Assembly (NCBI GenBank): GCA_031769625.1
Contig: JAUIMM010000700.1
Span: 186,001 to 250,000, forward strand
Reading direction: 5' to 3'
From: Taudactylus pleione
Lineage: Eukaryota > Chordata > Amphibia > Anura > Myobatrachidae
DNA length: 64,000 nucleotides
Made by a program: the position numbers and the translations under genes
Shown: positions 49,701-59,924 of the stretch, in pieces
Position numbering within the stretch: position 1 is the first letter of the stretch
Layout: every line of letters starts with the position of its first letter
The notes under the pieces: model-generated
The model's database searches: none
Seen by the model: only the letters and a program-made list of their open reading frames with translations
What the model was told of the DNA's origin: nothing

Positions 49701-49818
49701 CCCTGACCCTGGGATCCCTGAGGAGGGTGGTGTACCCTCTGGGGGTGGAAGGGAGGGGGGTGGGGATGCCACAGGCAGTGGTGTGGCTGGCCCGCAGGGG
49801 GCTGGTGTGCAGTGTTAA
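46789..49818 (+). CDS. LINE ORF1: three-CCHC zinc-knuckle RNA-binding protein (copy 3)
   Basis: This 1009-residue protein is expected to bind LINE RNA and form the ribonucleoprotein. The N-terminus is P/A/G-rich. Three degenerate modules with the pattern GP-S-ATxG begin near residues 154, 189 and 231, followed by an acidic stretch. A Lys/Glu/Leu-rich segment at about 278-345 looks coiled-coil. A conserved core (about 554-710, from RRNLIQFKWIAPGEAP onward) resembles Tx1-family ORF1 and vertebrate ZCCHC3-like proteins, judged by recall. Three CX2CX4HX4C knuckles follow: C724-C737, C742-C755 and C760-C773. The tail is charged, with a basic nuclear-signal-like patch near 868-893. The ATG at 46789 is chosen over an in-frame GTG eight codons upstream because it has A at -3 and is shared by all copies. 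ORF2 lies 66 bp downstream. Confidence 0.93.
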   Translation: MTKRGRPRAGGSSRGSVAPVPPDPPDPPNLPAGGLQREAVDPPAGSRRPQVCAAGAPDPPVPLARLPGRRSAGSLTEQPKQPKQPELMERTAAASGGLPVPAADVPGSRKAAAVLVDPAAGGGGVLDPPGLSVRRAGGPVEFSRVPVSKPLAAGPPSDATRGVMAAPASGAAEVVIVAADSASKLSVEGPPSEATRGGMETLTGSEEEDMEVMADLVTPSPAALPKLSVKGPLSEATQGDMVAPTGSEAGSAAEGEKTEDGELESDTEEDDLFAALSMDQLQKEIKKLSSKLSDKRKRRNLAAPLERQFLKGEIAELAVSLDNAKERLEYLKKMKKKLIKSESTSMSDMEGLKVEKVEAASAMAVEVAELQEDPGPEVSDDAKGTGGIGVGGPHNASVPLVPASGAFLPARAVSGNSMMEVCSEATDSELVQVAVLVEAGMEGRPKELVPEEVPGVLSLVGGVVPVDVSAQGMPVLDKSSLSNAQRDIVETVYGDRLLVPERARVAAAVIEKDLAQRRERQAKSVPGTLSYANVVSGRKTTNVPPAAPLPGSTGKRRNLIQFKWIAPGEAPGREVFLKMVFSLGFCPADLYACIHPVRTLEYDVSFLTYQGLQTFWGRLQACRNKDPFNKYVMNLVTKHDRVKATILVRNESLPPEDIIFWLKRFCNVESGAVKAGYVLGVWGGAWEVGIRLRMSEKGFVHVPSAAYIGRDRVQCFYPGQPRTCFKCGDHRHVSSECTVVKCSLCGGVGHWSRDCHTVRCNLCGVEGHPYSRCPKASHNVVLEQVVGSSVVVSEVVNEVEEEGIEQDEVVNVESREEVMEETFQEVRRGGNGIKEKDTETQVVLSNKFDVFSSDEEEIIRKDGECYLVSKKNKRKTKRSFKESERHRDGKKRRESIPEVGEEAVNKETLAPMERRVVERRKEEVVAMEETVAVQQEVAEETDVESSQSSGVGPSGTGGGVHCQVIKFVAKAPDPGIPEEGGVPSGGGREGGGDATGSGVAGPQGAGVQC
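49741..49767 (+). other. G-run cluster near the ORF1 end (possible G-quadruplex), copy 3
   Basis: Four G runs (G5, G3, G6, G4) with short spacers lie on the sense strand within the last codons of ORF1. The same cluster is kept at 29993-30019, 38182-38208 and 63071-63097. It fits a G-quadruplex pattern, but structure and role are inference. It may simply follow from Gly-rich coding. Confidence 0.5.
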
Positions 49819-49884
49819 GACTTGTTTTTTGGTGATGGTATGTAAAAGTAAGCAAGGTCTTGTAATATTCCATAACCTAGAAAC
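49819..49884 (+). other. ORF1-ORF2 spacer, copy 3
   Basis: The 66-bp spacer is in the same frame as both ORFs and holds three further in-frame TAA codons after the ORF1 stop. It contains ATGTAA at 49840-49845 and an overlapping ATG at 49835, whose frame runs past the ORF2 start to 49954. A ribosome scanning from upstream would meet both before ORF2. Confidence 0.6.
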
Positions 49885-52800
49885 ATGGATCCTCATCCTA
49901 TACGATGTGCCACGATTAATGTGGCTTCCGTGTTGTCCGAATGTGCTCGTATGATGGCCTTTGATTTTTTCAATACGATTGATGTTGATGTTTTATTTTT
50001 GCAAGAGACTAGGATTAGTAAATTGGATATCCTCCACAAGGCGAAGCAGGAGTGGAGGAGGGGTCCTTCTTACTGGTCTCTTGCGGCCAAGCCATACGGT
50101 GGGGTGGCAGTCCTTTTTTCTGATATGGTAACTGTGCACAAGGTTATTGAATTGCAAGCAGGTAGATGTATGATTTTGGATGTCAACATAAAGGGACAAG
50201 ATGTGAGATTAATTAATGTGTATGGGCCACAGACACCAGGTGATAGGAAAAGTCTCTTTATGGAGATAAAACCTTTTCTTTTTACAGCCCAGCAGGTCGT
50301 CTTTGGTGGTGATTTTAATACCGTTGTTAGGCCAAAAGACAGGGGAGGCTCAAGGAGACCCCTGGGCTATGATTCCAATTTTTTAGTTAGCATGGTTAGA
50401 CAGGCTGGTTTGGTGGATGTGCATATTCGTCACTCCCCAGACCTCACGGGTTTCACCTACTTTAGTGGTAGTCGTAGGTCTAGGATAGATAGGTTTTTTG
50501 TTAAGGAGACTTCCAAGACTTCATCCCTTGGGGTGAGGTTGGTGGAATTTTCCGATCACGGTTTGCTCTCAGTAACTTTGAATGCTTCAGAAACCCCTCA
50601 GAAGGGGCGGGGTCTGTGGCGTTTGAACTCTGAACTCCTGGAAGAAGAGAGAGTTAGGCAGTCCTTCAGGGTCTTCTTTCAATCTCAGGAGACACTTCTG
50701 GAGGCTGGTTGGAGTAGGTCTGAGTGGTGGGAGGTGATTAAAAAGAGAACCTGCAAATTTTTCCGTGGCCTTATAGCTAGGAAAAACTTGATAAAGCAAA
50801 ATATCTACCGTAATCTGAGAAGGAAATTGGATTTCCTGATCTCTGAGGAGGGAGATGATGGGGAAATCTCCCGAGTGAAGGCTCAGATGAAAGAGTTCCA
50901 ATATAACCGATTGGCATCCTTGGTTTTGGAAAGGGATTATGGTATGTACCACTCGCCTGATCCCTACCAGAGCTGTAGGAGGTCAGTCGACGCCAAACAT
51001 GTCAGAGGACTGGTGGACGGACAGGGTGTTCTTCGTACTGACAAGGAAGGCATTCTGGATGTTATTGTGTCCTACTATTCTGATCTTCTGTCTGAGCAGC
51101 CACTCATCAGGGAGAGGATGGAGGAATTTCTGAGGGGAACCCCTGGTCTGAGTTCTCAGGGTGCCTCTCTTGACTCCTTGGCAAGTGATATAACCGCAGA
51201 GGAAGTTAGGAAGGCGATAATGGGTTTAAATCCCAAGAAATCACCAGGACCAGATGGTTTAACATCTGAATTTTATAAGACCTTTGCTGACCTCCTGATT
51301 CCCCGCCTTGTGGAAGTTTTTAATGAGAGCCTGGATGAGGGAGTCCTCCCTCCTTCCATGAGGTTATCTGCGCTTATTTTGCTGTCCAAAGGGAAGGACT
51401 CGTCTCGTATTGAAAACTGGCGCCCCATAGCCCTTCTCAATACAGACAGGAAGATTTTGGCAAAGGTACTGTTTAACAGGCTTTCAGAGTTTTCTGAGCT
51501 GTTGCTTTCTCCTTCTCAGCACTGTACGGTGAAGGGTCGTAGCACTTTTAGTGCTGTCCTTGGTGTCCGGGAGGCCATTGAGCGGTGCAGGGCTGAGAAG
51601 TGGGGAAAGTACTTACTGGCATTGGATCAGTCTAAAGCTTTTGACCGAGTGAATCATGAGTACCTTTGGGCTCTACTGAGATGGTATGGTCTTCCAGAGA
51701 GGGTGGTTAATTGGTTACAGACGATCTATCGTATGGCTGAAAGCTTTCCACTGGTAAACGGTTGGGTGGGCCCTACCTTTGGTGTAGGCTCGGGTGTTCG
51801 TCAGGGGTGTCCCCTGAGCCCCCTCCTGTATGTCTTTGCAATCGATCCCTTCGTTAGGAGGGTAGAGTGTGGGACTGTAGGGGGGGTGCAGCTGAGTCCG
51901 GAGTTTGCATTGAGGGTGGTGGCTTACGCAGATGATGTCACGGTGGTTCTGTCCTCGCAGGCAGAGGCCCGTGGCATAGAACACCTCATTTGCGAGTACT
52001 CTGAGGCTTCGTGCTCCAGAGTAAACCGAGAAAAGTGTGATGTTTTCTGGATGGGGGAGGAGGGGGAGCCTTTTCCTCTTCCGGACAGCTTCCCTCAGGT
52101 CAACGATCAGATTAAAATTCTTGGTATCAAATTTGATCATGGAGATTATGCCTCCCTAAATTGGGTTAACAAGCTGGAGGATGCTACCAAGAAGGTAGAG
52201 AGTTGGAAAAGATGGAAATTGTCTTTGAGGGAAAGGGTTGACTTGTGCAAAACTTACCTGATCCCGATTTTTTTGTATGTCAGTTACGTGTGCTTTTTGC
52301 CACAATCTTTGTGGTCCAGATTGAATTCCTTGTTCTTCCTCTTGTTGTGGAAGAACAGGATCAATATAGTGAAGAGGGGTATCACCTACAGACCGAGGAA
52401 AGATGGGGGTTTGAACATGGTAAACCCAGTGATCTTTTTTGTTACAGCTTTTTTAAAGCTTAACATTGGGAGCATGTTTTTAGACACTCCTCCTCGGTGG
52501 GTAGAGGGATTTAGACCATGGGTGTTTCCCTTCCTCAGATTCTGGATAGATGGAGGCCAAGTGAGAAGTTTCCGGATTCGTCATGGTTACCTCCCGATCT
52601 ACGTCATCCAGAGCTTGAAGGTGATAAAGCGATATGACGTGGGAGTGGGTGAAGTCAAAAACTTCTCTAGGAGGGAGTTGGAGAGAAGAGTTTTGCACAC
52701 CCACTTTCATGTTCCGCTGTCACTGAGGGACTGTCCAGGTAATGTCGCTTCGGCTGGATTGGTTTTGTTAAATTCACAAAGGTTACCGCCCAAGTTCAAA

Positions 52801-53262
52801 GATATTGCCTGGCTCACTTTTCATGGGAGGCTTTATGTTGGAGGGAACCTCAGGTGGCGAAGTGCCAGTGAACGTGGCTGCCCACGGGAGGAATGTCCAG
52901 GGGTGGAGGAGACGATGGACCACTTCCTGCTTGAGTGTCCTTTTAATGTAAAGGTTTATGAGGAGGTTTCAAAGGCCATTGGTATCCCGTGCCTTTCGGG
53001 TCTTAGTTACCCTGAGTGGGCTTATGGGGTAGTCAGAAGATACGGTGACTTTAATTTAACCACAATTTTTTTAGTTAGTTTAGCTGTTAGGTATCACACG
53101 TGGAATGCACGGTGCCAGGTATCTATTCGAAGGAAGGTCCTCCCCTGTGATGTGGTGGTAGGTATGATTATGCAAGAGGTGAAAAAGATGATGGATCTGG
53201 ATAAGGGGAGACTGGATGCTGTCAGCTGGTCACAGTGGTGGGGCCGTTTGAAACCCCCTTGA
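49885..53262 (+). CDS. LINE ORF2: APE endonuclease-reverse transcriptase (copy 3)
   Basis: This 1125-residue protein is complete, with endonuclease residues N12, E41, Y113, D143, N145, D202 and H225, reverse transcriptase motif A D581, RQGCPLSPLL and YADD at 681-684, and the C-terminal CX4C-X8-HX4C motif at 999-1018. In the family, the endonuclease nicks one strand and the reverse transcriptase extends the 3' OH along the LINE RNA. Because all copies sit at one satellite position, this endonuclease is the likely source of the site choice. Private replacements are few: E69K, I-to-V in RRVLHTHFH, and R1114S near the end. Intact ORF1 lies 66 bp upstream. There is no RNase H, integrase or protease domain, which separates it from LTR elements. 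Confidence 0.96.
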   Translation: MDPHPIRCATINVASVLSECARMMAFDFFNTIDVDVLFLQETRISKLDILHKAKQEWRRGPSYWSLAAKPYGGVAVLFSDMVTVHKVIELQAGRCMILDVNIKGQDVRLINVYGPQTPGDRKSLFMEIKPFLFTAQQVVFGGDFNTVVRPKDRGGSRRPLGYDSNFLVSMVRQAGLVDVHIRHSPDLTGFTYFSGSRRSRIDRFFVKETSKTSSLGVRLVEFSDHGLLSVTLNASETPQKGRGLWRLNSELLEEERVRQSFRVFFQSQETLLEAGWSRSEWWEVIKKRTCKFFRGLIARKNLIKQNIYRNLRRKLDFLISEEGDDGEISRVKAQMKEFQYNRLASLVLERDYGMYHSPDPYQSCRRSVDAKHVRGLVDGQGVLRTDKEGILDVIVSYYSDLLSEQPLIRERMEEFLRGTPGLSSQGASLDSLASDITAEEVRKAIMGLNPKKSPGPDGLTSEFYKTFADLLIPRLVEVFNESLDEGVLPPSMRLSALILLSKGKDSSRIENWRPIALLNTDRKILAKVLFNRLSEFSELLLSPSQHCTVKGRSTFSAVLGVREAIERCRAEKWGKYLLALDQSKAFDRVNHEYLWALLRWYGLPERVVNWLQTIYRMAESFPLVNGWVGPTFGVGSGVRQGCPLSPLLYVFAIDPFVRRVECGTVGGVQLSPEFALRVVAYADDVTVVLSSQAEARGIEHLICEYSEASCSRVNREKCDVFWMGEEGEPFPLPDSFPQVNDQIKILGIKFDHGDYASLNWVNKLEDATKKVESWKRWKLSLRERVDLCKTYLIPIFLYVSYVCFLPQSLWSRLNSLFFLLLWKNRINIVKRGITYRPRKDGGLNMVNPVIFFVTAFLKLNIGSMFLDTPPRWVEGFRPWVFPFLRFWIDGGQVRSFRIRHGYLPIYVIQSLKVIKRYDVGVGEVKNFSRRELERRVLHTHFHVPLSLRDCPGNVASAGLVLLNSQRLPPKFKDIAWLTFHGRLYVGGNLRWRSASERGCPREECPGVEETMDHFLLECPFNVKVYEEVSKAIGIPCLSGLSYPEWAYGVVRRYGDFNLTTIFLVSLAVRYHTWNARCQVSIRRKVLPCDVVVGMIMQEVKKMMDLDKGRLDAVSWSQWWGRLKPP

Positions 53263-53765
53263 GTGGGTGGTTGAAAGTCTCTTCTTGTTCAGCTGGGTTT
53301 CTTTTCTGTCCTTTCACTCCCTGTAGATTTTTTATTCTATTTTTTGGTTTTTGTTGAAAAGGTTTTACATACATCTACCTGAGGTGGTGTGTATTGGTGA
53401 TGGGTAGGATTAGATAAGATAGATAGTAGTTAAAGTTTTTTGTATTGTTTTATGGTTTGCTGTGTATATATACATATATAATATATAAAAAAAAAAAAAA
53501 AAATATATATAGATAGTGGTTAAGGTAGTTGTTGTTCTAAAATCATTGCTTACTTTTTCTCATAGGAGATAAGTTGTTTATTATTAGGATTGGTAAAGTT
53601 TTCTTTTGGTTATAAGGCATAATATGGAGTAATATTGTGTATCCTTATGTTGATATTTGATTTTGTGTATATATATATTTTATCTATTTATTTATTTATT
53701 TTTTATATATGTAATTATTGTATATATATATATATCTTTGTTGCAAGTTAAAATAAAGAAGCATA
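53263..53765 (+). other. LINE copy 3 3' UTR with AT microsatellites
   Basis: These 503 bp are collinear with the other copies. The internal A run is the longest of the three (A17), and the distal TA tract is the shortest. An open frame running out of this region into the satellite (53657-53893) has no coding support. Confidence 0.75.
53752..53757 (+). terminator. Polyadenylation signal AATAAA, copy 3
   Basis: The hexamer ends 8 bp before the element end and is followed by GAAGCATA and then satellite. Confidence 0.6.
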
Positions 53766-53789
53766 TTCTGTCACCGCAGCAAATCTTTT
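53766..53789. repeat. Target-site duplication, 3' side of LINE copy 3
   Basis: It is identical to 46613-46636. The monomer that follows is the short-T variant (ATCTTTTTAAGGTTTTCTG), unlike those after copies 1 and 2. Confidence 0.87.
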
Positions 53790-55616
53790 TAAGGTTTTCT
53801 GAAAGTTTTCAGCAGAATTTGGGGATTTTTGAAGGAAAAAATTTTTGGCCGATTTTTAAGGTCCGGGGCTTACAGAATTTTTCACATCGGTAAATATCTT
53901 TCTGGAGGGTTCTGTGTCAAAATTAAGCAACAAAATCAACTTCTGTCACCGCAGCAAATCTTTTTTAAGGTTTACTGAAAGTTTTAAGCAGAATTTAGGG
54001 ATTTTCGAAGAAAAAAAATTTTGCCCAATTTTTAAGGTCCGGGGCTTACAGAATTTTTCATACTGGTAAATATCTTTCTGGAGGGTTCTGTGTCAAAATT
54101 AAGCACCAAAATCAACTTTTGTCACCGCAGCAAATCTTTTTTAAGGTTTACTGAAAGTTTTAGGAAGAATTTGGGGATTTTTGAAGAAAAAAATTTTTGG
54201 CCAGATTTTTAAGGTCCGGGGCTTACAGAATTTTTCATACGGGTAAATATCTTTCTGGAGGGTTCTGTGTCAAAATTAAGCACCAAAATCAACTTCTGTC
54301 ACCGCAGCAAATCTTTTTTAAGGTTTACTGAAAGTTTTAAGCAGAATTTGGGGATTTTTAAAGAAAAAAAATTTTGCCCGATTTTTAAGGTCTGGGGCTT
54401 ACAGAATTTTTCATATGGGTAAATATCTTTCTGGAGGGTTCTGTGTCAAAATTAAGCACCAAAATCAACTTCTGTCACCGCAGCAAATCTTTTTTAAGGT
54501 TTACTGAAAGTTTTAAGCAGAATTTGGGGATTTTTGAAGAAAAAAATTTTTGGCTGATTTTTAAGAGTCGGGGCTTACAGAATTTTTCATATGGGTAAAT
54601 ATCTTTCTGGAGGGTTCTGTGTCAAAATTAAGCACCAAAATCAACTTTTGTCACCGCAGCAAATCTTTTTTAAGATTTAACGAAAGTTTTAAGCAGAATT
54701 TGGGGATTTTTGAAGAAAAAAATTTTTGCCCGATTTTTAAGGTCCGGGGCTTACAGAATTTTTCATACGGTTAAATATCTTTCTGGAGGGTTCTGTGTCA
54801 TAATTAAGCACCAAAATCAACTTTTGTCACCGCAGCAAATCTTTTTTAAGGTTTACTGAAAGTTTTAAGCAGAATTTGGGGATTTTTGAAGAAAAAAATA
54901 TTTGGCTTATTTTTAAGGTCCGGGGCTTACAGAATTTTTAATACAGGTAAATATCTTTCTGGAGGGTTCTGTGTCAAAATTAAGCACCAAAATCAACTTT
55001 TGTCACCGCAGCAAATCTTTTTTAAGGTTTACTGAAAGTTTTAAGCAGAATTTGGGGATTTTTGAAGAAAAAAATTTTTGGCCGATTTTTAAGGTCCGGG
55101 GCTTACAGAATTTTTCATACGTGTAAATATCTTTCTGGAGGGTTTTGTGTCAAAATTAAGCACTAAAATCAACTTCTGTCACCGCAGCAAATCTTTTTAA
55201 GGTTTTCTGAAAGTTTTCAGCAGAATTTAAGGATTTTTGAAGGAAAAAATTTTTGGCCGATTTTTAAGGTCCGGGGCTTACAGAATTTTTCACATCGGTA
55301 AATATCTTTCTGGAGGGTTCTGTGTCAAAATTAAGCAACAAAATCAACTTCTGTCACCGCAGCAAATCTTTTTTAAGGTTTACTGAAAGTTTTAAGGAGA
55401 ATTTGGGGATTTTTGAAGAAAAAAATTTTTGGCCAGATTTTTAAGGTCCGGGGCTTACAGAATTTTTCATACGGTTAAATATCTTTCTGGAGGGTTCTGT
55501 GTCAAAATTAAGCACCAAAATCAACTTTTGTCACCGCAGCAAATCTTTTTTAAGGTTTACTGAAAGTTTTAAGCAGAATTTGGGGATTTTTGAAGAAAAA
55601 AATATTTGGCTTATTT

Positions 55617-58346
55617 TTAAGGTCCGGGGCTTACAGAATTTTTAATACGGGTAAATATCTTTCTGGAGGGTTCTGTGTCAAAATTAAGCACCAAAATCAA
55701 CTTTTGTCACCGCAGCAAATCTTTTTCAAGGTTTACTGAAAGTTTTAAGGAGAATTTGGGGATTTTTGAAGAAAAAAATTTTTGGCTGATTTTTAAGTTC
55801 CGGGGCTTACAGAATTTTTCATATGGGTAAATATCTTTCTGGAGGGTTCTGTGTCAAAATTAAGCACCAAAATCAACTTTTGTCACTGCAGCAAATCTTT
55901 TTTAAGATTTAACGAAAGTTTTAAGCAGAATTTGGGGATTTTTGAAGAAAAAAATTTTTGCCCGATTTTTAAGGTCCGGGGCTTACAGAATTTTTAATAC
56001 GGGTAAATATCTTTCTGGAGGGTTCTGTGTCAAATTTATGCACCAAAATCAACTTCTGTCACCGCAGCAAATCTTTTTTAAGGTTTACTGAAAGTTTTAA
56101 GCAGAATTTGGGGATTTTTGAAGAAAAAAATTTTTGGCCGATTTTTAAGGTCCGGGCCTTACAGAATTTTTAATATGGGTAAATATCTTTCTGGAGGGTT
56201 CTGTGTCAAAATTAAGCAACAAAATCAACTTTTGTCACTGCAGCAAATCTTTTTTAAGGTTTACTGAAAGTTTTAAGCAGAATTTGGTGATTTTTGAAGA
56301 AAAAAATTTTTGGCCGATTTTTAAGGTCCGGGGCTTACAGAATTTTTAATACGTGTAAATATCTTTCTGGAGGGTTCTGTGTCAAAATTAAGCACCAAAA
56401 TCAACTTTTGTCACCGCAGCAAATCTTTTTTAAGGTTTACTGAAAGTTTTAAGCAGAATTTGTGGATTTTTGAAGAAAAAAATTTTTGGCCGATTTTTAA
56501 GATCCGGGGCTTGCAGAATTTTTCATACGGGTAAATATCTTTCTGGAGGGTTCTGTGTCAAAATTAAGCACCAAAATCAACTTCTGTCACCGCAGCAAAT
56601 CTTTTTTAAGGTTTATTGAAAGTTTTCTGCAGAATTTGGGGATTTTTGAAGAAAAAAAATTTTGGCCGATTTTTAAGGTCCGGAGCTTACAGAATTTTTC
56701 ATACGGGTAAATATCTTTCTGGAGGGTTCTGTGTCAAAATTAAGCACCAAAATCAACTTCTGTCACCGCAGCAAATCTTTTTTAAGGTTTACTGAAAGTT
56801 TTAAGCAGAATTTGGGGATTTTTAAAGAAAAAAAATTTTGCCCAATTTTTAAGGTCTGGGGCTTACAGAATTTTTCATATGGGTAAATATCTTTCTGGAG
56901 GGTTCTGTGTCAAAATTAAGCACCAAAATCAACTTCTGTCACCGCAGCAAATCTTTTTTAAGGTTTACTGAAAGTTTTAAGCAGAATTTAGGGATTTTCG
57001 AAGAAAAAAATTTTTGCCCAATTTTTAAGGTCCGGGGCTTACAGAATTTTTAATACGGGTAAATATCTTTCTGGAGGGTTCTGTGTCAAAATTAAGCACC
57101 AAAATCAACTTTTGTCACCGCAGCAAATCTTTTTCAAGGTTTACTGAAAGTTTTAAGGAGAATTTGGGGATTTTTGAAGAAAAAAATTTTTGGCTGATTT
57201 TTAAGTTCCGGGGCTTACAGAATTTTTCATATGGGTAAATATCTTTCTGGAGGGTTCTGTGTCAAAATTAAGCACCAAAATCAACTTTTGTCACTGCAGC
57301 AAATCTTTTTTAAGATTTAACGAAAGTTTTAAGCAGAATTTGGGGATTTTTGAAGAAAAAAATTTTTGCCCGATTTTTAAGGTCCGGGGCTTACAGAATT
57401 TTTAATACGGGTAAATATCTTTCTGGAGGGTTCTGTGTCAAATTTATGCACCAAAATCAACTTCTGTCACCGCAGCAAATCTTTTTTAAGGTTTACTGAA
57501 AGTTTTAAGCAGAATTTGGGGATTTTTGAAGAAAAAAATTTTTGGCCGATTTTTAAGGTCCGGGCCTTACAGAATTTTTAATATGGGTAAATATCTTTCT
57601 GGAGGGTTCTGTGTCAAAATTAAGCAACAAAATCAACTTTTGTCACTGCAGCAAATCTTTTTTAAGGTTTACTGAAAGTTTTAAGCAGAATTTGGTGATT
57701 TTTGAAGAAAAAAATTTTTGGCCGATTTTTAAGGTCCGGGGCTTACAGAATTTTTCATACGTGTAAATATCTTTCTGGAGGGTTCTGTGTCAAAATTAAG
57801 CACCAAAATCAACTTTTGTCACCGCAGCAAATCTTTTTTAAGGTTTACTGAAAGTTTTAAGCAGAATTTGTGGATTTTTGAAGAAAAAAATTTTTGGCCG
57901 ATTTTTAAGATCCGGGGCTTGCAGAATTTTTCATACGGGTAAATATCTTTCTGGAGGGTTCTGTGTCAAAATTAAGCACCAAAATCAACTTCTGTCACCG
58001 CAGCAAATCTTTTTTAAGGTTTATTGAAAGTTTTCTGCAGAATTTGGGGATTTTTGAAGAAAAAAAATTTTGGCCGATTTTTAAGGTCCGGAGCTTACAG
58101 AATTTTTCATACGGGTAAATATCTTTCTGGAGGGTTCTGTGTCAAAATTAAGCACCAAAATCAACTTCTGTCACCGCAGCAAATCTTTTTTAAGGTTTAC
58201 TGAAAGTTTTAAGCAGAATTTGGGGATTTTTAAAGAAAAAAAATTTTGCCCAATTTTTAAGGTCTGGGGCTTACAGAATTTTTCATATGGGTAAATATCT
58301 TTCTGGAGGGTTCTGTGTCAAAATTAAGCACCAAAATCAACTTCTG
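55617..58346. repeat. Tandem 8-monomer (1406-bp) satellite duplication
   Basis: The block 55617-57022 is repeated from 57023 with a constant offset of 1406 bp. Private variants shared in order include CTTTTTCAAGG (55722 and 57128), GGGCCTTACAG (56153 and 57559) and CGGGGCTTGCAG (56507 and 57913). The second copy then diverges near 58346, where an extra monomer with TTTGGTGATTTTTTAAG is present. The near-absence of differences suggests a recent event. Confidence 0.85.
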
Positions 58347-59924
58347 TCACTGCAGCAAATCTTTTTTAAGGTTTACTGAAAGTTTTAAGCAGAATTTGGT
58401 GATTTTTTAAGAAAAAAATTTTTGGCCGATTTTTAAGGTCCGGGGCTTACAGAATTTTTCATATGGGTAAATATCTTTCTGGAGGGTTCTGTGTCAAAAT
58501 TAAGCACCAAAATCAACTTCTGTCACCGCAGCAAATCTTTTTTAAGGTTTACTGAAAGTTTTAAGCAGAATTTAGGGATTTTCGAAGAAAAAAATTTTTG
58601 CCCAATTTTTAAGGTCCGGGGCTTACAGAATTTTTCATACGGGTAAATATCTTTCTGGAGGGTTCTGTGTCATAATTAAGCACCAAAATCAACTTTTGTC
58701 ACCGCAGCAAATCTTTTTTAAGGTTTACTGAAAGTTTTAAGGAGAATTTGGGGATTTTTGAAGAAAAAAATTTTTGGCCAGATTTTTAAGGTCCGGGGCT
58801 TACAGAATTTTTCATACGGGTAAATATCTTTCTGGAGGGTTCTGTGTCAAAATTAAGCACCAAAATCAACTTCTGTCACCGCAGCAAATCTTTTTTAAGG
58901 TTTACTGAAAGTTTTAAGCAGAATTTGGGGATTTTTGAAGAAAAAAATTTTTGGCTGATTTTTAAGTTCCGGGGCTTACAGAATTTTTCATATGGGTAAA
59001 TATCTTTCTGGAGGGTTCTGTGTCAAAATTAAGCACCAAAATCAACTTTTGTCACCGCAGCAAATCTTTTTTAAGATTTAACGAAAGTTTTAAGCAGAAT
59101 TTGGGGATTTTTGAAGAAAAAAATTTTTGCCCGATTTTTAAGGTCCGGGGCTTACAGAATTTTTCATACGGGTAAATATCTTTCTGGAGGGTTCTGTGTC
59201 ATAATTAAGCACCAAAATCAACTTTTGTCACCGCAGCAAATCTTTTTTAAGGTTTACTGAAAGTTTTAAGCAGAATTTGGGGATTTTTGAAGAAAAAAAT
59301 ATTTGGCTTATTTTTAAGGTCCGGGGCTTACAGAATTTTTAATACGGGTAAATATCTTTCTGGAGGGTTCTGTGTCAAAATTAAGCACCAAAATCAACTT
59401 TTGTCACCGCAGCAAATCTTTTTTAAGGTTTACTGAAAGTTTTAAGCAGAATTTGGGGATTTTTGAAGAAAACAATTTTTGCCCGATTTTTAAGGTCCGG
59501 GGCTTACAAAATTTTTCATACGGGTAAATATCTTTCTGGAGGGTTCTGTGTCAAAATTAAGCACCAAAATCAACTTCTGTCACCGCAGCAAATCTTTTTA
59601 AGGTTTACTGAAAGTTTTAAGCAGAATTTGGGGATTTTTGAAGAAAAAAAATTTTGGCTGATTTTTAAGGTCCGGGGCTTACAGAATTTTTCATACGTGT
59701 AAATATCTTTCTGGAGGGTTCTGTGTCAAAATTAAGCACCAAAATCAACTTTTGTCACCGCAGCAAATCTTTTTTAAGGTTTTCTGAAAGTTTTAAGCAG
59801 AATTTGGGGATTTTTGAAGAAAAAAATTTTTGGCCGATTTTTAAGCTCCGGGGCTTACAGAATTTTTCATACAGGTAAATTCTTTCTTGAGAGTTCTGTG
59901 TCAAAATTAAGCACCAAAATCAAC

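Larger units (their letters stand above)
46637..53765 (+). mobile_element. Satellite-inserted Tx1-like LINE, copy 3 (both ORFs intact)
   Basis: This 7129-bp element is the only complete copy in the window with both frames open from start to stop. It shares the insertion point, orientation, 5' base and 3' terminus with copies 1 and 2 and is bounded by exact 24-bp satellite repeats. It is the best local candidate for an autonomous, recently active element. Copy 4 may also be intact, but its ORF2 runs off the window. Confidence 0.95.

Noticed and set aside
53657..53893. Hydrophobic 78-codon ORF at the copy 3-satellite junction
   Set aside because: It is translated TA/ATTT microsatellite running into satellite. 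The hydrophobic stretch is a composition effect.
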